DNA of 39,694 nt from Thermoleophilia bacterium (GTDB lineage: Bacteria > Actinomycetota > Thermoleophilia > Gaiellales > Gaiellaceae): NCBI GenBank assembly GCA_014534345.1, contig JACVRR010000010.1:1-39694 (forward strand), given 5' to 3'. Under the pieces are notes generated by a model. It worked only from the letters and a program-made list of their open reading frames with translations. It was not told the DNA's origin and did not search any database. A program made the position numbers and the translations under genes. Each line of letters opens with the position of its first letter. The first letter of the stretch is position 1. Positions 1 to 7,785 of this stretch are shown one piece after another.

Positions 1-90
1 AAGGGGGTTTACCCCTAAATGGCACTCGGCCGCGGGGCGCTGGGGGGGGGGGGGGGGGGCGTCTACCCGCGCGGCGGGGGGGGCGCCGGC
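1..90. other. Low-complexity G-rich contig end, probably unreliable
   Basis: There is an uninterrupted run of 18 G at 42-59 and a run of 8 G at 76-83, inside what should be the middle of a conserved peptidase. Runs like this are not seen elsewhere in the window and sit at the very edge. The likely explanation is poor base calling or a mis-assembled contig end, so protein sequence translated from here should not be trusted. Confidence 0.6.
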
Positions 91-591
91 CGCTCGGCGA
101 CCTGTGGGAAGACCTTCGAGTTCGAGGGCGGCGAGCCGGCCGGGCAGGGAGGCGCGTTTCGCCGGCTGGGCGCGACCAAGGTGGCGGTGTTCACGGTCGT
201 CAACGCGGTGGGCGCGATCGTCGACCGCGACGGCACGGTCGTCCGCGGCCACCTCGACCGCGCGACGGGGACGCGGGGGCCGCTCGTCGCGGGCGTCGAG
301 GCGCGGATCGGGCGCGGCGAGCCGCTCACCCACCTGCGCGGGAACACGACGCTCACCGTCGTCGCGACCAACCGGCAGCTCGAGCGCCGGCCGCTCGCGC
401 AGCTCGGCCGCCAGGTGCACGCGTCGATGGCGCGCGCGATCCATCCCTTCCACGCGCTCGGCGACGGCGACGTCCTCTACACGGTGTCGACGCGCGAGGC
501 CGACGATCCGAGCGTGGACGTCACGACGCTCGGCGTCGTCGCCTCGGAGCTCGCCTGGGACGCCGTCCTCTCGTGCTTCGACCCCCACTGA
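19..591 (+). CDS. P1 family (S58, DmpA-type) peptidase, N-terminally truncated
   Basis: C-terminal part of a P1/DmpA-family N-terminal-nucleophile aminopeptidase. The recognisable part runs from the V-V-N-A-V-G segment to the end and contains G-N-T-T-L-T-V-V-A-T-N. In this family the precursor cuts itself before a Ser or Thr at this place, and the freed residue becomes the nucleophile; here that would be the Thr encoded at 346-348. The family is usually about 330-380 residues, so roughly the first half is missing. An in-frame stop at 16-18 and the G runs at 42-83 suggest that the break comes from the contig end rather than from biology, and the first 30 or so codons are doubtful. It is convergent with the next gene. 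Family call fairly secure, substrate unknown. Confidence 0.75.
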   Translation: MALGRGALGGGGGGVYPRGGGGAGRSATCGKTFEFEGGEPAGQGGAFRRLGATKVAVFTVVNAVGAIVDRDGTVVRGHLDRATGTRGPLVAGVEARIGRGEPLTHLRGNTTLTVVATNRQLERRPLAQLGRQVHASMARAIHPFHALGDGDVLYTVSTREADDPSVDVTTLGVVASELAWDAVLSCFDPH

Positions 592-684
592 CGAGGCGGC
601 TCGGCTCGCGAGGCCACGACGCGACGTGACCGGCACCTGCCCTGGCCGGAACGAACGAACGTCGCTACGCGGCCACGCGCCTGG

Positions 685-1101
685 CTAGTACGGACCGGGC
701 TGCGCGAGCCGGCGGAAGTAGTCGTCGACCGTCTCGTCGCTCGATTCGAGCGGCGCGAGGTAGCGCCGGCTGGAGACGATCCGCCCGTCGCGCACCTTCG
801 AGACGACGACGCCGCGCAGGTCGAGCATGCGGCCGTCGCGGCGGGTGCCGTAGATCCGCCACTCGCCCCAGACGGTGTCGCCGTCGACCGCCGTGCCGCG
901 AAGCTCCGCCTGGAGATCCGGCACGTTCGCGAACATCAGCTGCCAGTTCCGCCGAACCTGGTCGCGGCCGGTGAACGTGTGCGACGGATGGACGAAGTCC
1001 TCGCTGTGGAGCTCCTCGTGAAAGCACTCCGCGAGCGCGTCGGCGTCGTGCGCGTTCAGCGCGTCGCGCTGCCGTTCGAGGAGCTCCCGGGCGTCGTGCA
1101 T
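685..1101 (-). CDS. SnoaL-like / NTF2-fold protein
   Basis: A 138-residue protein of the SnoaL-like (NTF2 superfamily) type: a single alpha+beta cone-shaped domain. Visible hallmarks are the N-terminal helix with L-N-A-H-D-A-D-A-L-A, the segment with the F-V-H-P and F-T-G-R-D sequences, and a C-terminal run ending in D-G-R-I-V-S-S-R-R-Y, common in ester cyclase/SnoaL-like proteins. Members range from polyketide cyclases to limonene-epoxide-hydrolase-like enzymes and binding proteins, so a reaction cannot be assigned. It lies 52 bases downstream of dnaE on the same strand and may be cotranscribed; nothing suggests a link with replication. The product is probably cytoplasmic, with no signal peptide. 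Confidence 0.75.
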   Translation of the reverse strand: MHDARELLERQRDALNAHDADALAECFHEELHSEDFVHPSHTFTGRDQVRRNWQLMFANVPDLQAELRGTAVDGDTVWGEWRIYGTRRDGRMLDLRGVVVSKVRDGRIVSSRRYLAPLESSDETVDDYFRRLAQPGPY

Positions 1102-1153
1102 CGTGACGAATCGTACTCCGGCGCAGTGCTCTTCGCGACAGCTCGCGGCGGCG

Positions 1154-4100
1154 TTACGACGCGACCGCAGCTTCGCCGAGCAGCGCCTTCACCTCGGCGT
1201 AGAAGTCGGGGTTCGGCGCAACGCGGAAGCCTGGGCCGAGCTGCAACCGCCGCAGGCCGCTGTCGCCGTCCATCTCGACGAGGACGGGCGAGTCGCCCGG
1301 GAAGTCGCGGAGCAGCGCGGCGAGCTCGCGGATCATCCCGGCGCGGGCCCGGCGCGCGTCCAGCCGCAGCCGCACCTCGCGCCGTTCGCGCGCGGCTTCG
1401 AACGGCGTCAGCTCCAGCGCGATCAGCTTCGTCTCGCCCTCCTGCTTGTGGTCGACGCGACCCTTGACGACGAGGACGCGGTCGAGCTCGAGCAGCTCCC
1501 GGCTGGCCGCGTAGACGGAGTTGAAGACGACGACCTCGGCGCCGCCGCTGACGTCGTCCAGCCGGAGGAAGACCATCGGCTCGCCCTTCTTCGTCGTCAG
1601 CTGCTTGATCGCCCCGACCAGGCCGCCGACGGTCACGACCTCGCCCTCGCGGCGGCGCTCGACGTCGCTCAGCGCGCAGTCCGTGCGTCGCCGAAGCTGG
1701 TCCTTGACCGCCGCGAGCGGGTGCTCCGACACGTACAGCCCCAGGCTCTCCTTCTCGAGCGCCAGCAGCTCTCGCTTCTCGAACTCGCCGTCCGGCACGG
1801 TCGGATGGTGACGCTCGCCTCTCTCGATTCCGCCCACGGCGGAATCGATGTCGAAGATCGAGCCCTGACCGGCCAGCCGGTCGGCCTGCTGCCGCTGACC
1901 CCACGCGAGGGCCTGGTCGAGCAGCTCGAGCATCCCCTTCCGCGGCGCACCGGTCGAGTCGAGCGCTCCGCACTTGACGAGCGCCTCCAGCGACCGCTTG
2001 TTGACGACCTGCGGGTCGACGCGCTCGGTGAAGTCCCAGATCGAGGCGAACGGCCCACCTTCCTCGCGCGCCGCGACGATCCGCGCCGCGGCCGTGTCGC
2101 CGACGTTCTTGACCGCGCTCAGGCCGAACCGGATCCGCCCATCTACCACCGCGAAGTCGACGTGCGAGGAGTTGACGTCCGGCGGCAGCACCTCGATCCC
2201 CAGCTCGTGGCACGCGTTCACGTAGAACGGCACGCGGTCCTTCGTGTGCATCACCGACGAGATCAGCGCCGCCATGTACTGGCACGGGTAGTTCGCCTTC
2301 AGCCAGGCGGTGCGGTAGGCGATCAGCGCGTAGGAGGCGGCATGCGCCTTCGGAAACGAGTAGTCGGCAGCCCGCTCCATGTCCTCCCAGAGCTGCCGGG
2401 CGACACCCGGCGTGACGCCGTTCTGGGCGCAGCCCTCGAGGAACCTGTCCTCGAGCGAGTCCATCAGCGCCCGGATCTTCTTGCCGATCGCCTTGCGCAG
2501 GTCGTCGGCCTCCGCGGGCGTGAACCCGGCGAGCTGCTTCGCGATCTCCATCAGGCTCTCCTGGTAGATCGCGATCCCGTACGTCGCCCCCGTGATCGCG
2601 TCGAGCCGTTCGTCGACGAAGGTGACCGGCTCCTGCCCGTGCTTGCGCCGCGCGTACACCGGGATGTACGCCATCGGGCCCGGCCGGTAGAGCGCGACGA
2701 GGGCGATCAGGTCCTCGAACTCGCTGGGCTTCACCAGCCGCAGCGCCTCCCGCATCCCGGACGACTCGAACTGGAAGACGCCGGTGGAGTCGCCGCGCGC
2801 CAGCATCTCGTAGGTCTTCCGGTCGTCGAGCGGCAGTTGCGCGATGTCCACGCGGTCCTCGATCAGCGCCAGCGCCTCGTCGATCACGTCGAGGTTGCGC
2901 AGGCCGAGGAAGTCCATCTTCAGCAGGCCGAGCGCCTCGACGTTCCCCATCGAGAACTGCGTCACGACCTCCTGGTCGGCGCCCTTCTGCTGCAGCGGGA
3001 CGTACTCCACGAGCGGACGGTCGCCGATCACCACGCCGGCGGCGTGGATCGAGTCCTGCCGGACGAGCCCCTCGAGCGGCTTGGCGAGGTCGACGACCTC
3101 GCGCGCGAGCGGATCGGCGTCGTACGCCTGCCGGAGCTCGGCGCCCGGCTTCAGGCAGTCGGCCAGCGACTGCCCCGGCCCCTCGGGGATCAGCTTGGCG
3201 ATCTTGTCGACGGTGCCGTAGGGGATCTCCAGCACGCGCCCCGCGTCTCGCACCGCTGCCCGGGCCGCCATCGTGCCGAAGGTGATGATCTGGGCGACCC
3301 GGTCGCGGCCGTACTTCTCGCCCACGTAGTTGATCACCCGCTCGCGCCCCTCGACCGCGAAGTCGATGTCGATGTCGGGCATCGACTTGCGGCCGGGGTT
3401 GAGGAAGCGCTCGAACAGCAGGTCGTAGCGGATCGGGTCGATGTCGGTGATCTCCAGGCAGTAGGCGACGAGCGAGCCTGCCGCGCTGCCGCGCCCGGGG
3501 CCCACGCCGACCCCGTTCCGCTTCGCGAAGCCGACGAAGTCCCAGACGATCAGGAAGTAGTCGGCGAAGCCCATCTCGCGGATCGTCTTCAGCTCGAACC
3601 GGAGGCGCTCCTCGAGCTCCGGCGTGACGCGCTCGTAGCGGCGCCCGAGCCCCGCCTCGCACAGCTCGACCAGGTAGTCGAAGGCGTCGCGGCCGTCCGG
3701 CGTCGGGAAGCGCGGGAGCAGGATCCGTCCGAGCTCGATCGTCACGGCGCAGCGCTCGGCGATCTCGAGCGTGCGGCGCAGGGCCGCCTCCTGCCCCGGG
3801 AAGTCGAGCGCCATCTCGGCCGGGGTCTTGAAGTAGAACTGGTCGGTGTCGAACTTCCACCGGTTCGGGTTCTTGAGCGAGTCGCCGGACTGGATGCAGA
3901 GAAGCGCCTCGTGTGCGCGGGCGTCGGAGTGGAGCAGGTAGTGCACGTCCCCGGTCGCGACCAGCGGTAACCCGGCCGCTGCCGCCAGCCGCTCGAGCTC
4001 CGGGTTGATCCGCGCCTGCTCGGCGAGCCCGGCGTTCTGCAGCTCGACGTAGGTCGAGTCGCGGCCGAAGATGTGCACGAGGCGGTCGAGGTCGGCGGCC

Positions 4101-4552
4101 GCGTCGCCCGGGCGGTTCTCCTCGAGCGCCTTGCAGACGCGACCCGACAGGCAGCCGGAGAGCGCGACGAGCCCCTTCGCGTGCTGCTCTAGCAGCTCCC
4201 AGTCGACGCGCGGCTTGTAGTAGTAGCCCTCCAGGTAGCCGAGCGAAGAGAGCTTGATCAGGTTGCCGTAGCCCTCGTTCGTCTCAGCGAGCAGCGTCAG
4301 GTGCGCGTAGCCCTTCCGCTGCGCGCGCCGGTCGTCGGCGACGTACACCTCGCAGCCGATCAGCGGCTTGACGCCCTGCTTGGCGGTCTCGCGGTAGAGG
4401 TCGATCGCGCCCGCGAGGGAGCCGTGGTCGGTGAGCGCGACGGCCGGCATCTCGAGCTCCGCCGCGCGGGCGGCGAGCGCCGGGATCCGGCACGCGCCGT
4501 CGAGGATCGAGAACTCGGAGTGCACGTGGAGGTGGACGAACTCGGCCGTCAT
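1154..4552 (-). CDS. dnaE: DNA polymerase III alpha subunit
   Basis: Catalytic subunit of the replicative polymerase, 1132 residues, close to the usual 1150-1180. The N-terminus has the PHP domain (H-L-H-V-H-S-E-F-S at residues 7-15, then A-L-T-D-H-G-S). The palm active site is P-D-I-D-I-D-F with Asp393 and Asp395, and the third acidic residue is Asp547 in K-M-D-F-L-G-L, matching the three catalytic Asp of E. coli DnaE. A helix-hairpin-helix region and a C-terminal OB fold (V-V-T-V-G-G-L-V and following) close the protein. The ATG start gives the PHP domain its usual short lead. A DnaE1-type replicative copy is more likely than the error-prone DnaE2, because length and PHP sequence look complete, but genome context would be needed to decide. 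Confidence 0.97.
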   Translation of the reverse strand: MTAEFVHLHVHSEFSILDGACRIPALAARAAELEMPAVALTDHGSLAGAIDLYRETAKQGVKPLIGCEVYVADDRRAQRKGYAHLTLLAETNEGYGNLIKLSSLGYLEGYYYKPRVDWELLEQHAKGLVALSGCLSGRVCKALEENRPGDAAADLDRLVHIFGRDSTYVELQNAGLAEQARINPELERLAAAAGLPLVATGDVHYLLHSDARAHEALLCIQSGDSLKNPNRWKFDTDQFYFKTPAEMALDFPGQEAALRRTLEIAERCAVTIELGRILLPRFPTPDGRDAFDYLVELCEAGLGRRYERVTPELEERLRFELKTIREMGFADYFLIVWDFVGFAKRNGVGVGPGRGSAAGSLVAYCLEITDIDPIRYDLLFERFLNPGRKSMPDIDIDFAVEGRERVINYVGEKYGRDRVAQIITFGTMAARAAVRDAGRVLEIPYGTVDKIAKLIPEGPGQSLADCLKPGAELRQAYDADPLAREVVDLAKPLEGLVRQDSIHAAGVVIGDRPLVEYVPLQQKGADQEVVTQFSMGNVEALGLLKMDFLGLRNLDVIDEALALIEDRVDIAQLPLDDRKTYEMLARGDSTGVFQFESSGMREALRLVKPSEFEDLIALVALYRPGPMAYIPVYARRKHGQEPVTFVDERLDAITGATYGIAIYQESLMEIAKQLAGFTPAEADDLRKAIGKKIRALMDSLEDRFLEGCAQNGVTPGVARQLWEDMERAADYSFPKAHAASYALIAYRTAWLKANYPCQYMAALISSVMHTKDRVPFYVNACHELGIEVLPPDVNSSHVDFAVVDGRIRFGLSAVKNVGDTAAARIVAAREEGGPFASIWDFTERVDPQVVNKRSLEALVKCGALDSTGAPRKGMLELLDQALAWGQRQQADRLAGQGSIFDIDSAVGGIERGERHHPTVPDGEFEKRELLALEKESLGLYVSEHPLAAVKDQLRRRTDCALSDVERRREGEVVTVGGLVGAIKQLTTKKGEPMVFLRLDDVSGGAEVVVFNSVYAASRELLELDRVLVVKGRVDHKQEGETKLIALELTPFEAARERREVRLRLDARRARAGMIRELAALLRDFPGDSPVLVEMDGDSGLRRLQLGPGFRVAPNPDFYAEVKALLGEAAVAS

Positions 4553-4685
4553 CCGGTGCGCTCCTCGAAGAGCGGGTGCGGAGCGTGGACGGAGGGGGCC
4601 TCACCCATCGGCCGAGCCATTCTAGGAGCGCCGGTGGACGCCCCACCGCGCCGGCCCCGGCGCCCTTCGAGACCCCTCCGGACCG

Positions 4686-4845
4686 GCCGTGTCGGGGTGT
4701 CAGACACCTATGACGAAGTGCGACGGCGGTGTCACCGAGGTGCACGGATCGATCCACACTTCCTGCGTAGCAGGCGGTTTTCGCGCGTCGCGCAAGCTGT
4801 CCGCCGTAGCCGTGGCCGGGTGTCAGACACCGGGACATGGCGGCG
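4686..4845 (+). repeat. Dispersed palindrome-bounded repeat, copy A
   Basis: The perfect palindrome GGTGTCAGACACC occurs at 4696-4708 and again at 4819-4831, 136 bases end to end. The interior contains GGTGTCACCGAGGTGCACGG and a small hairpin CCTGCGTAGCAGG (4762-4774). A second unit of almost the same length and plan is present in the other orientation at about 31768-31925. The element fills the dnaE/channel intergenic space. It resembles REP/REPIN- or MITE-type non-autonomous elements; no transposase is present in the window. Confidence 0.7.
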
Positions 4846-4920
4846 GCGGAGGTGGCCGGTGCGCACGCCTCCGCCGCCACGCGCGGCGCGCCGCCCGCCC
4901 GCTGCGACAATCGCCGGCCG

Positions 4921-5790
4921 ATGGACGAGCACCGCATCCGCGCGCTCGCGCGGCTCGTCGACTCGACCGCGTTCGAGACCGTCGTCCTCGCGGTCATCGT
5001 GGCCAACGCGGTCGTGCTCGGGGCGCAGACCTACGAGGGCGCGGCGCGTCGCTGGGGCGGCGAGCTCGACCTGCTCAACGACGTCTTCCTCGGCGTCTTC
5101 GTCGTCGAGCTCGGCATCCGGATCGCGTCGTACGGCCGGCGGCCGCCCGACTTCTTCCGCGTGCCGTGGAATCTCTTCGACTTCGTCGTCGTCACAGCCG
5201 CGTTCGTCCCCGGGATCCGCGAGTCGACGACGCTGCTCCGGCTCGCGCGCCTGCTCCGCGTCGTCCGCCTCGTGCGGCTGCTCCCGGAGCTGCGCATCCT
5301 CATCCTCGCGATCGCCCGCAGCCTGCCGCCGCTCTTCAGCATGACGGTGCTCACGACGCTGATCCTGTTCGTCTACGGGATGGTCGGCTGGCTGCTCTTC
5401 GACGACCGCGACCCCGAGCGCTGGGGGGACATCGGGCGCGCGATGCTCACGCTGTTCGTGATGCTGACGCTCGAGAACTTCCCGTACTACCTCGAGCGCG
5501 GCATGGCGATCCACCCGTGGTCGGTCGTCTACTTCGTCAGCTTCGTGCTCGTCGCCGCCTTCATCGTCCTCAACGTGCTGATCGGCGTCGTCCTCAACTC
5601 GATGGAGGAGGCGCGCGAACTCCACGCCCGCGACGAGCTGCGCGCGCGCGGGATCGACGCGACCGACCAGGAGGCGGCGATCGCGGCGCGCCTCGAGACC
5701 CTGCGGAACGAGCTCGCTGAGCTCGAGCGACAGCTCCTCCTGACCCGCGCCCCGCCCGCGCGCGCCGGCCCCGCTGGGGGAGAGGAGTGA
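4921..5790 (+). CDS. Voltage-gated (NavBac-type) ion channel
   Basis: A six-helix cation channel subunit of 289 residues that would assemble as a homotetramer. S1-S3 occupy about residues 18-100. S4 carries Arg107, 110, 113, 116 and 119 at every third position, plus Arg125. S5 is about 140-160, the pore loop has the filter T-L-E-N-F (183-187), and S6 is about 202-227. A C-terminal coiled coil follows, as in NaChBac relatives. Glu185 matches the filter Glu of the T-L-E-S-W consensus, but Ser-Trp is replaced by Asn-Phe followed by Pro, so ion preference is open. I chose the ATG at 4921 because an in-frame upstream ATG at 4837 lies just beside the dispersed repeat and adds only low-complexity sequence. 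Confidence 0.88.
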   Translation: MDEHRIRALARLVDSTAFETVVLAVIVANAVVLGAQTYEGAARRWGGELDLLNDVFLGVFVVELGIRIASYGRRPPDFFRVPWNLFDFVVVTAAFVPGIRESTTLLRLARLLRVVRLVRLLPELRILILAIARSLPPLFSMTVLTTLILFVYGMVGWLLFDDRDPERWGDIGRAMLTLFVMLTLENFPYYLERGMAIHPWSVVYFVSFVLVAAFIVLNVLIGVVLNSMEEARELHARDELRARGIDATDQEAAIAARLETLRNELAELERQLLLTRAPPARAGPAGGEE

Positions 5791-5908
5791 CGGAGCGCCC
5801 CGGCTTCCGCGCCCGATCCTGCGCAAACCTGCCGCAAGATGCCGCGAAGGCGCCGAAATCGGTTGTGCGGCACCCTGTGGAACGTGTGGACGAGCGCGGC
5901 GCGCCGCG

Positions 5909-6325
5909 TCAGCGCGCGGCCCACTCCCCCACGCCGCCGACTCGCTCGACGGTCGTCCGGAGGACGTAGCCGGCCGGCGGGTCGTCCATCGGCGGGAACT
6001 TGACGCCGGGGCCGAGGTAGACGTACGCCAGCCGCTGCAGCAGCGCTGCCGCGCCGCCCTCCTCCACCCGCGCGCGTCCGCGCACGGCCACGTACTCCTT
6101 CAGCCCCGGCGGGTGGATGCGCGTGCCCTCGAACGAGAGCGCGACCCGCGGGTCGCGACGGACGTTCCTCAGCTTCTGCTGGTCGCGCAGATGCCCCGAG
6201 ACGAGCTCGTCGCCGTCGAACCCGACGCAGACGCAGCTGACCTGGGGCGACCCGTCGCGGTTGATCGGGACGAGGTGCCCGAGCGCGCCCGACTCGATCA
6301 GCTCACGCGCGCTGGCCGGCAGCAT
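5909..6325 (-). CDS. PPOX-class (split-barrel) F420/FMN-dependent oxidoreductase
   Basis: A 138-residue flavin/deazaflavin-binding split-barrel protein of the pyridoxamine-5'-phosphate-oxidase superfamily. It starts L-I-E-S-G-A-L-G-H-L and continues with the typical N-R-D-G-S-P-Q-V-S strand, the K-L-R-N-V-R-R-D-P-R-V-A-L-S segment and a V-R-G-R-A-R-V-E-E-G region. Actinobacterial relatives of this layout often use coenzyme F420, while others bind FMN or heme; the sequence alone does not decide. The ATG at 6325 gives the usual start directly before the first helix; an upstream in-frame ATG would add an Ala/Arg-rich extension. Substrate unknown. Confidence 0.8.
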   Translation of the reverse strand: MLPASARELIESGALGHLVPINRDGSPQVSCVCVGFDGDELVSGHLRDQQKLRNVRRDPRVALSFEGTRIHPPGLKEYVAVRGRARVEEGGAAALLQRLAYVYLGPGVKFPPMDDPPAGYVLRTTVERVGGVGEWAAR

Positions 6326-6490
6326 CGCGCGAGTCTCGCATCCCGCCGGCGCGGCTGCACGTCCGGCCGAAGGCGTCACCCGCCGCGGAGCCCCCGCGGC
6401 GACGCCTCGTCGCGCCGCGCGTGCGGGTGCCCGATCTCGTCGCGCAGGCGCTTTCCGTGCCGAGCCGGCGCAGCGCGGCCGCGACGGCGC

Positions 6491-7348
6491 TCAGCGCCGC
6501 ACGCGCTGCACGCCGCTCCAGGAGGCGAGATAGCCCGCCCCCGCCTGGTTCTCGGTCAGGAAGACGCGGTAGCGGCCGGCCCGCCGGGGCAGGTCGAAGA
6601 TCTTCCCGGAGCGCGGGCCGAGGCGCACGCGCCGGACGTTCACCCACTGCTGCAGCCGGCTGCGGCGCTGGAGGTACACCCACCGCCCGGCGAACGGCCG
6701 CTCGGCCGCGAGCCGGATGACGAACCGCTTCCTGTTCGACGTGCGCCGGAACGTGATCCGCGGCCGGACGCCGACTCCGACCCCGGCGCTCGTCGTCGGT
6801 CCCCAGCGGGCGCTGTAGCCCGTCGCGACGGTCGGCCGGTGCGCGAGCGCGAACGTCCCGCCCGCCGCCGTCGTGACCACGCCGATGCTCACGGGCGCGG
6901 GCGCCCCGTGCGGGTGGGCGAACACCTCGACCCGCTCGCCCTGCCGCCGGTTCGACACCGCCCCGGAGAGCGCCGTCTCCCCGCCGTACACCACGGCGGT
7001 CGGGTTGGCGGCCAGCGACACCGCCCGCGCCGGCGCGCGCACGACCACGACACCGCGCTCGGAGGGCTCGAGCGCGTCGCGGTAGGCGTAGCGCCCGACG
7101 GCCGTGAACGTGAACGACCACGTCTGCCCCGGCTGGAGCACCGGCGAGGCGAACGCACCGCTCTCGGCGACGACTTGGTGGCGGACGGTGTCGGCGTTCC
7201 GCCAGCGGACGGTGTCGTCCAGGTCGATCGTGTGCGTGACCGGCCGGAAGCCGTCGCGCTCGATGCGCACTGTCCGCGTCGCGGCCCCCGCGTACGGGAT
7301 CGCGGCGAGCAGTGCGGCGAGGGGGACGAGGGCGACGAGCCTGCGCAC
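6491..7348 (-). CDS. Secreted cupredoxin-fold protein with C-terminal beta domains
   Basis: A 285-residue exported protein. Residues 1-22 form a signal peptide ending A-Y-A-G-A-A. Residues 25-105 look like a plastocyanin/azurin-type domain: D-D-T-V-R-W-R-N-A-D-T-V-R-H-Q-V with His57, then G-Q-T-W-S-F-T-F and G-R-Y-A-Y-R-D. In copper-binding members the last stretch contains Cys, His and Met ligands; here no Cys or second His is present, so a normal type 1 copper site is unlikely. Two further beta-rich segments follow (about 110-195 and 200-285), probably Ig-like repeats. It is likely an extracellular binding or structural protein; function unknown. Confidence 0.65.
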   Translation of the reverse strand: MRRLVALVPLAALLAAIPYAGAATRTVRIERDGFRPVTHTIDLDDTVRWRNADTVRHQVVAESGAFASPVLQPGQTWSFTFTAVGRYAYRDALEPSERGVVVVRAPARAVSLAANPTAVVYGGETALSGAVSNRRQGERVEVFAHPHGAPAPVSIGVVTTAAGGTFALAHRPTVATGYSARWGPTTSAGVGVGVRPRITFRRTSNRKRFVIRLAAERPFAGRWVYLQRRSRLQQWVNVRRVRLGPRSGKIFDLPRRAGRYRVFLTENQAGAGYLASWSGVQRVRR

Positions 7349-7423
7349 GCCTGCGTTGTTCCCGCGCCCGCCCGGGACCGGACCGCGCCGCGGAACGCTT
7401 TACGTGCTTTTTGCGACGCGCGT

Positions 7424-7747
7424 CTAGGTCAACCGCTCGCGCAGCCGGCCGCCCTCGAAGACGAGGACGAGCACGACGGCGATCGCGATGGCGAGCAGGT
7501 ACTGGAGCAGCGTGTTGAGCTCGAGCACGTTGGCGAGGATCGCCCCCAGCAGGGCGCCGCCCATGCCGGCGAGCGCCGTCAGCAGGATCCCGAGCTCCTG
7601 CTGCCCAGGGAGGACGAGCCGCGCCAGCGCGCCGATCACCAGTCCGACGAGCGCGAACCAGAGGAGCTTGAGCGCCAGCCCGATCACGAACCCCGCCAGG
7701 ACGATCAGGAGGATCACGCCGAGGACGACGATCAGCAGGATCTGCAT
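7424..7747 (-). CDS. GlsB/YeaQ/YmgE-type (transglycosylase-associated) membrane protein
   Basis: A 107-residue, almost entirely hydrophobic protein with three to four predicted membrane spans. The core W-F-A-L-V-G-L-V-I-G-A-L-A-R-L-V-L-P-G, followed by a Gly-rich G-M-G-G-A-L-L-G-A-I-L-A span, is the signature of the transglycosylase-associated/GlsB family, often stress-induced in other bacteria. A long N-terminal hydrophobic helix (residues 1-28) is extra relative to the usual 80-90 residues. The ATG at 7747 is the only sensible start; a longer frame upstream is the opposite-phase shadow of the neighbouring transporter. Biochemical role unknown. Confidence 0.75.
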   Translation of the reverse strand: MQILLIVVLGVILLIVLAGFVIGLALKLLWFALVGLVIGALARLVLPGQQELGILLTALAGMGGALLGAILANVLELNTLLQYLLAIAIAVVLVLVFEGGRLRERLT

Positions 7748-7785
7748 GCCTCGACCCTTCCCGGCCCGCCGGAGAAGTAACCCCG

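Noticed and set aside
1056-4284. Long opposite-strand and other-frame readings across dnaE and elsewhere
   Set aside because: They are Arg/Ala/Pro-rich shadows caused by very high third-position G+C; dnaE is unambiguous on its own strand.
4837-4920. Longer start of the ion channel at ATG 4837
   Set aside because: The 28 extra codons lie beside the dispersed repeat and are Ala/Arg-rich; the ATG at 4921 begins the first conserved helix of the channel.
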